From assembly GCF_003316845.1 (NCBI RefSeq), contig NZ_QMIK01000003.1, positions 531,492 to 595,491 on the forward strand: a DNA stretch of 64,000 bases, read 5' to 3'. This DNA is from Cognataquiflexum aquatile (GTDB lineage Bacteria > Bacteroidota > Bacteroidia > Cytophagales > Cyclobacteriaceae). The position numbers and the translations under genes are program-made. Below the pieces are notes generated by a model. It searched no databases. It was given only the letters and a program-made list of their open reading frames with translations, and had not been told where the DNA came from. Positions 62,059 through 64,000 of this stretch are shown piece by piece; positions within the stretch are counted from its first letter, which is position 1; each line of letters begins with the position of its first letter.

Positions 62059-62361
62059 TCAGAGTTTTATTGATAGTTCTAATTGTCCACCAAGTCCAAG
62101 TTCAACGATTTTTTGAAGTGTAGAAATTCGGACTTCTTTAATGTTGTTTTCAATTTTAGAAATGTAGCCTTTATTGGTTCCACATTTTTCTGCAAGTTCT
62201 TCTTGGGTCATTCCTTTTTGAAGTCTCGCTTGTTGAATTAGAAAACCAAGTTTAAAACTTTCATACCCTTTCTCGAACTTGTCACGTTTGAAAGAGCCTT
62301 TTTCACCGTATTGTTCCTCAACAAACTGGTCAAGTGTCTTAGTATTCTTTGTCTTGCTCAT
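62059..62361 (-). CDS. XRE-family antitoxin (HigA-like)
   Basis: 100 residues. Charged N-terminal part, then a Cro/C1 helix-turn-helix: IQQARLQKGMTQEELAEKCGTNKGYISKIENNIKEVRI split over residues about 42-80. Starts 23 bases inside the end of the toxin gene, the toxin-first order typical of higBA. Neutralises the toxin and represses the operon. Confidence 0.9.
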   Translation of the reverse strand: MSKTKNTKTLDQFVEEQYGEKGSFKRDKFEKGYESFKLGFLIQQARLQKGMTQEELAEKCGTNKGYISKIENNIKEVRISTLQKIVELGLGGQLELSIKL

Positions 62362-62689
62362 ATTCTTTTTTAATTTTTAAAGCCTTTTCAATTTCGGATT
62401 TCGGTGTCTTCTGAGTATTTTTCTGAAAGCCGTTTGCCAAAACCACAAGTTTTCCTGCATCAAAAAAGCAGAAAATGCGAAAAATATCGCTTCCCTGCTG
62501 GACTCTGATTTCGTAAAGTCCATCTGTCCCTTCCATATGCTTCAAATAGTCTGTCGGGATTTGTTTTTGGGTTTCGATAATTCTAAAAGTCCATAATATT
62601 TTGTCTTTAACTTTCTGCTTTTGTTTATTGAAAAAGTCAGAAAAGTAGTCTTTATATAAGGTGACAGTTCTTGTTTTTATCTCACTCAT
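62339..62689 (-). CDS. RelE/ParE-superfamily toxin (HigB/Gp49-like)
   Basis: Start placed at 62689 (MSEIKTRTVTLYKDYF); an ATG three codons upstream is possible. 116 residues. LKHMEGTDGLYEIRVQQGSDIFRIFCFFDAGKLVVLANGFQKNTQKTP is the Gp49-like core, lying over residues about 51-97, with the basic RNA-contact residues of ribosome-dependent mRNases. Forms a pair with the overlapping XRE antitoxin. Confidence 0.92.
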   Translation of the reverse strand: MSEIKTRTVTLYKDYFSDFFNKQKQKVKDKILWTFRIIETQKQIPTDYLKHMEGTDGLYEIRVQQGSDIFRIFCFFDAGKLVVLANGFQKNTQKTPKSEIEKALKIKKEYEQDKEY

Positions 62690-62698
62690 ACTTCGCAA

Positions 62699-62966
62699 AG
62701 GTAGAAAAAGTTGTCCGAATGAGCAACATTATTTTATTGCGTCTGGCGAATTTTGTATTCAAAACTCTTTGATGGGTTGGGTTTGCCACTTCACATATAG
62801 CGGTTTATGGTTGGGAAGCAAGCAATTGTAAATTGGATTCTACAAAAAGGCCAATTCCAACAGATTCTATTTTACCCTTTTGAATCTAGCTTGCTTGAGA
62901 CAACCAAATCAAACAACCATTGAAAATAATTTGACCATTGAACCAATATAAAGACCGGTTAATTCT
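62699..62966. other. Structured spacer between the two toxin-antitoxin modules
   Basis: No gene. GGTTG...AAGCAAGC (from 62809) is mirrored by GCTTGCTT...CAACC (to about 62910), and an internal AATTGG/CCAATT pair lies between, so the region can fold into a long imperfect hairpin of about 100 bases. The ends do not fit the attC core consensus. Confidence 0.45.
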
Positions 62967-63461
62967 TTAAGCAAAAAGCTGGGTCAAAGTCTTCATTGAA
63001 ATAAACATTTTTCCGCTGTCGGGTATTTTTATAAAATCATATTTCTCATAAAACTTCTCCGCTTCTTCGTCAATCGGGTCAACTACTACTGCGAATGAGC
63101 CAATTTCTTGTGAAATTTCATAACTCCTCTTCAAAGCGTCTATCAGCAAAATCTTTCCGATTCCTTTGCCCTGGTATTTTGTGTCAATAGCCAATCTACC
63201 AAGTAAAGTAGTGGGAATTGAAATATAGGATCTAGGAAGCTTTTTCTGAATATGGTCAGGAAAACTACTTAATGGAATGCTGTTATTGGAAAGGGTGCAA
63301 TAGCCTTGGATTTGGTTTGAGGTACTTTCTGCCAATACAAAACAAGCTGAAAGCTTTCTTTTGATGTCTTGTCCCGCTTGATTTTTTAAATAGTTGTTCA
63401 AAAGCTCTTTCCCACAGTCAAAATCATCTCTGTTGTGCTTTTTGTCTAAAAGTTCAACCAT
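62967..63461 (-). CDS. GNAT-family acetyltransferase toxin (TacT/AtaT-like)
   Basis: 164 residues. FDCGKELLNNYLKNQAGQD is the N-terminal signature of toxin-type GNATs. LGRLAIDTKYQGKGIGKILL is the acetyl-CoA pyrophosphate loop (Q-x-x-G-x-G), and EKFYEKYDFIKI carries the catalytic Tyr. Relatives acetylate the amino group of charged tRNAs and block translation. Starts 3 bases after the DUF1778 antitoxin. Confidence 0.92.
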   Translation of the reverse strand: MVELLDKKHNRDDFDCGKELLNNYLKNQAGQDIKRKLSACFVLAESTSNQIQGYCTLSNNSIPLSSFPDHIQKKLPRSYISIPTTLLGRLAIDTKYQGKGIGKILLIDALKRSYEISQEIGSFAVVVDPIDEEAEKFYEKYDFIKIPDSGKMFISMKTLTQLFA

Positions 63462-63464
63462 TAC

Positions 63465-63755
63465 CTACTTTGAATTAGATAAAAAAGTCTTGTAATCATC
63501 TAAGGCTTTTCTCAAATTTTCAGATGGTTCTTTTGGATTGGTAATGGCATCGAAGAAAATTTCAGAATCTCTTTCTGAAGCAAGCACCTGTTCTTTCTCT
63601 TTGATAATTTTCTTTGCTTTTTCCTGAACAGTAAGGATAACAAAGTCAGTCAGATTACGGTATCCTCCCAAATAGGCAGCTTTCTCAAAGAATTGTTTTT
63701 GTTCTTTGGGGAGTCTTGCATCAAATCTTGCATGTTCTTTTGTATCAGTACTCAT
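63465..63755 (-). CDS. DUF1778 antitoxin (TacA-like)
   Basis: 96 residues. Ribbon-helix-helix N-terminus ARFDARLPKEQKQFFEKAAYLGGYRNLTDFVILTV (over about 8-42), then a helical tail that would wrap the toxin (EIFFDAITNPKEPSENLRKAL). Pairs with the GNAT gene downstream. Confidence 0.93.
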   Translation of the reverse strand: MSTDTKEHARFDARLPKEQKQFFEKAAYLGGYRNLTDFVILTVQEKAKKIIKEKEQVLASERDSEIFFDAITNPKEPSENLRKALDDYKTFLSNSK

Positions 63756-63902
63756 GGCTTAAAATGTTTTTTCAAATGTACGTATATAATCCGTAAAAAT
63801 TCATTTCAATCTAGGACATATTAATAGGCGTGCAATTACAAATTGAATTTGATAGAAAGGTGTAGTTACAAACTCATATCTTTAAACTGAACCAAAAAAC
63901 AG

Positions 63903-63976
63903 AATAAAGGTGTAGCCTGATTTGCAAATTAAGTACAGCAATGCTGATACTGCGGTGTAGGGATCACACCTTTATT
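63903..63976. repeat. Inverted repeat upstream of the DUF1778/GNAT operon
   Basis: AATAAAGGTGT (63903-63913) and ACACCTTTATT (63966-63976) are perfectly complementary across 52 bases; AAAGGTGTAG also recurs at about 63855. May be a regulatory site or the border of the module. Confidence 0.45.
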
Positions 63977-64000
63977 TTTTCCTCTTCGAATCTGAATAGT

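Noticed and set aside
62809..62910. Integron attC site between the toxin-antitoxin modules
   Set aside because: The hairpin is real, but GTTGGGA and its partner do not meet the GTTRRRY/RYYYAAC core consensus, and no integrase is seen.

Overview
The window looks like chromosomal DNA of a Bacteroidota bacterium, most likely order Cytophagales (Cyclobacteriaceae-like). This is an inference from gene content: a TonB-dependent receptor with a carboxypeptidase-regulatory-like N-domain, many SPII lipoproteins, DUF1680/GH127 and sulfatase enzymes, FtsX/MacB-type permeases of about 790 residues, AraC regulators, M56/BlaI pairs, DUF5692 proteins, DM13 lipoproteins, and the GC-rich intergenic REP repeats (translated as LTPGPSPRGRG) common in this phylum. 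No species is claimed.

Layout. 1-10.4 kb: two Gfo/Idh/MocA oxidoreductases, tRNA-Asn with a nearby copy of its 3' end, a YD-repeat-like secreted protein, a penicillin-acylase-family Ntn hydrolase and a TonB-dependent receptor behind two operator-like dyads. 10.4-18.2 kb: cupin, secreted esterase, a chimeric pseudogene patch made of a cupin N-terminus and a CotH C-terminus, an FtsX-type permease, an intact CotH-family lipoprotein and a membrane-anchored XRE regulator with a propeller-like outer domain. 18.3-23.6 kb: a two-component system, then a four-gene operon (DM13 lipoprotein, outer membrane protein, Crp/Fnr regulator, DM13 lipoprotein). 23.8-32.3 kb: GH127-like enzyme, AlkB-like dioxygenase, palindromic repeats, a BlaI/M56 pair with two textbook operators, a sulfatase and an outer membrane protein. 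32.3-37.1 kb: an unusual six-unit array of small DNA hairpins ahead of an AraC gene, a second (membrane) AraC regulator, secreted proteins and a sialidase-like propeller. 37.6-42.7 kb: two DUF5692 paralogues bracketing a BamA-type barrel protein and a secreted epoxide-hydrolase-like enzyme. 42.9-45.3 kb: a baeRF-family protein, a small conserved protein and a ten-unit 21-bp minisatellite.

45.5-50.7 kb is the most striking part. A 1432-residue Eco57I-like type IIG restriction-modification protein carries, in frame, a REP-bounded DUF559 endonuclease cassette plus a second translated REP. It is followed, with a 4-nt stop/start overlap, by a RES-domain protein (NAD+-degrading toxin fold). The target-recognition end of the enzyme and the RES gene are both much more AT-rich than the rest, which suggests a separately acquired module.

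51-64 kb: a YtcJ-type amidohydrolase, a 1.2-kb repeat-laden spacer, a PAS/metallo-beta-lactamase pair, and an AraC-centred redox cluster. That cluster holds a cyclophilin-like protein, an acetyltransferase, a Tat-type aldo/keto reductase and the IorAB molybdenum hydroxylase; a near-identical 21-bp element precedes both the reductase and iorA. Two toxin-antitoxin modules (HigBA-like and DUF1778/GNAT) lie at the right edge.
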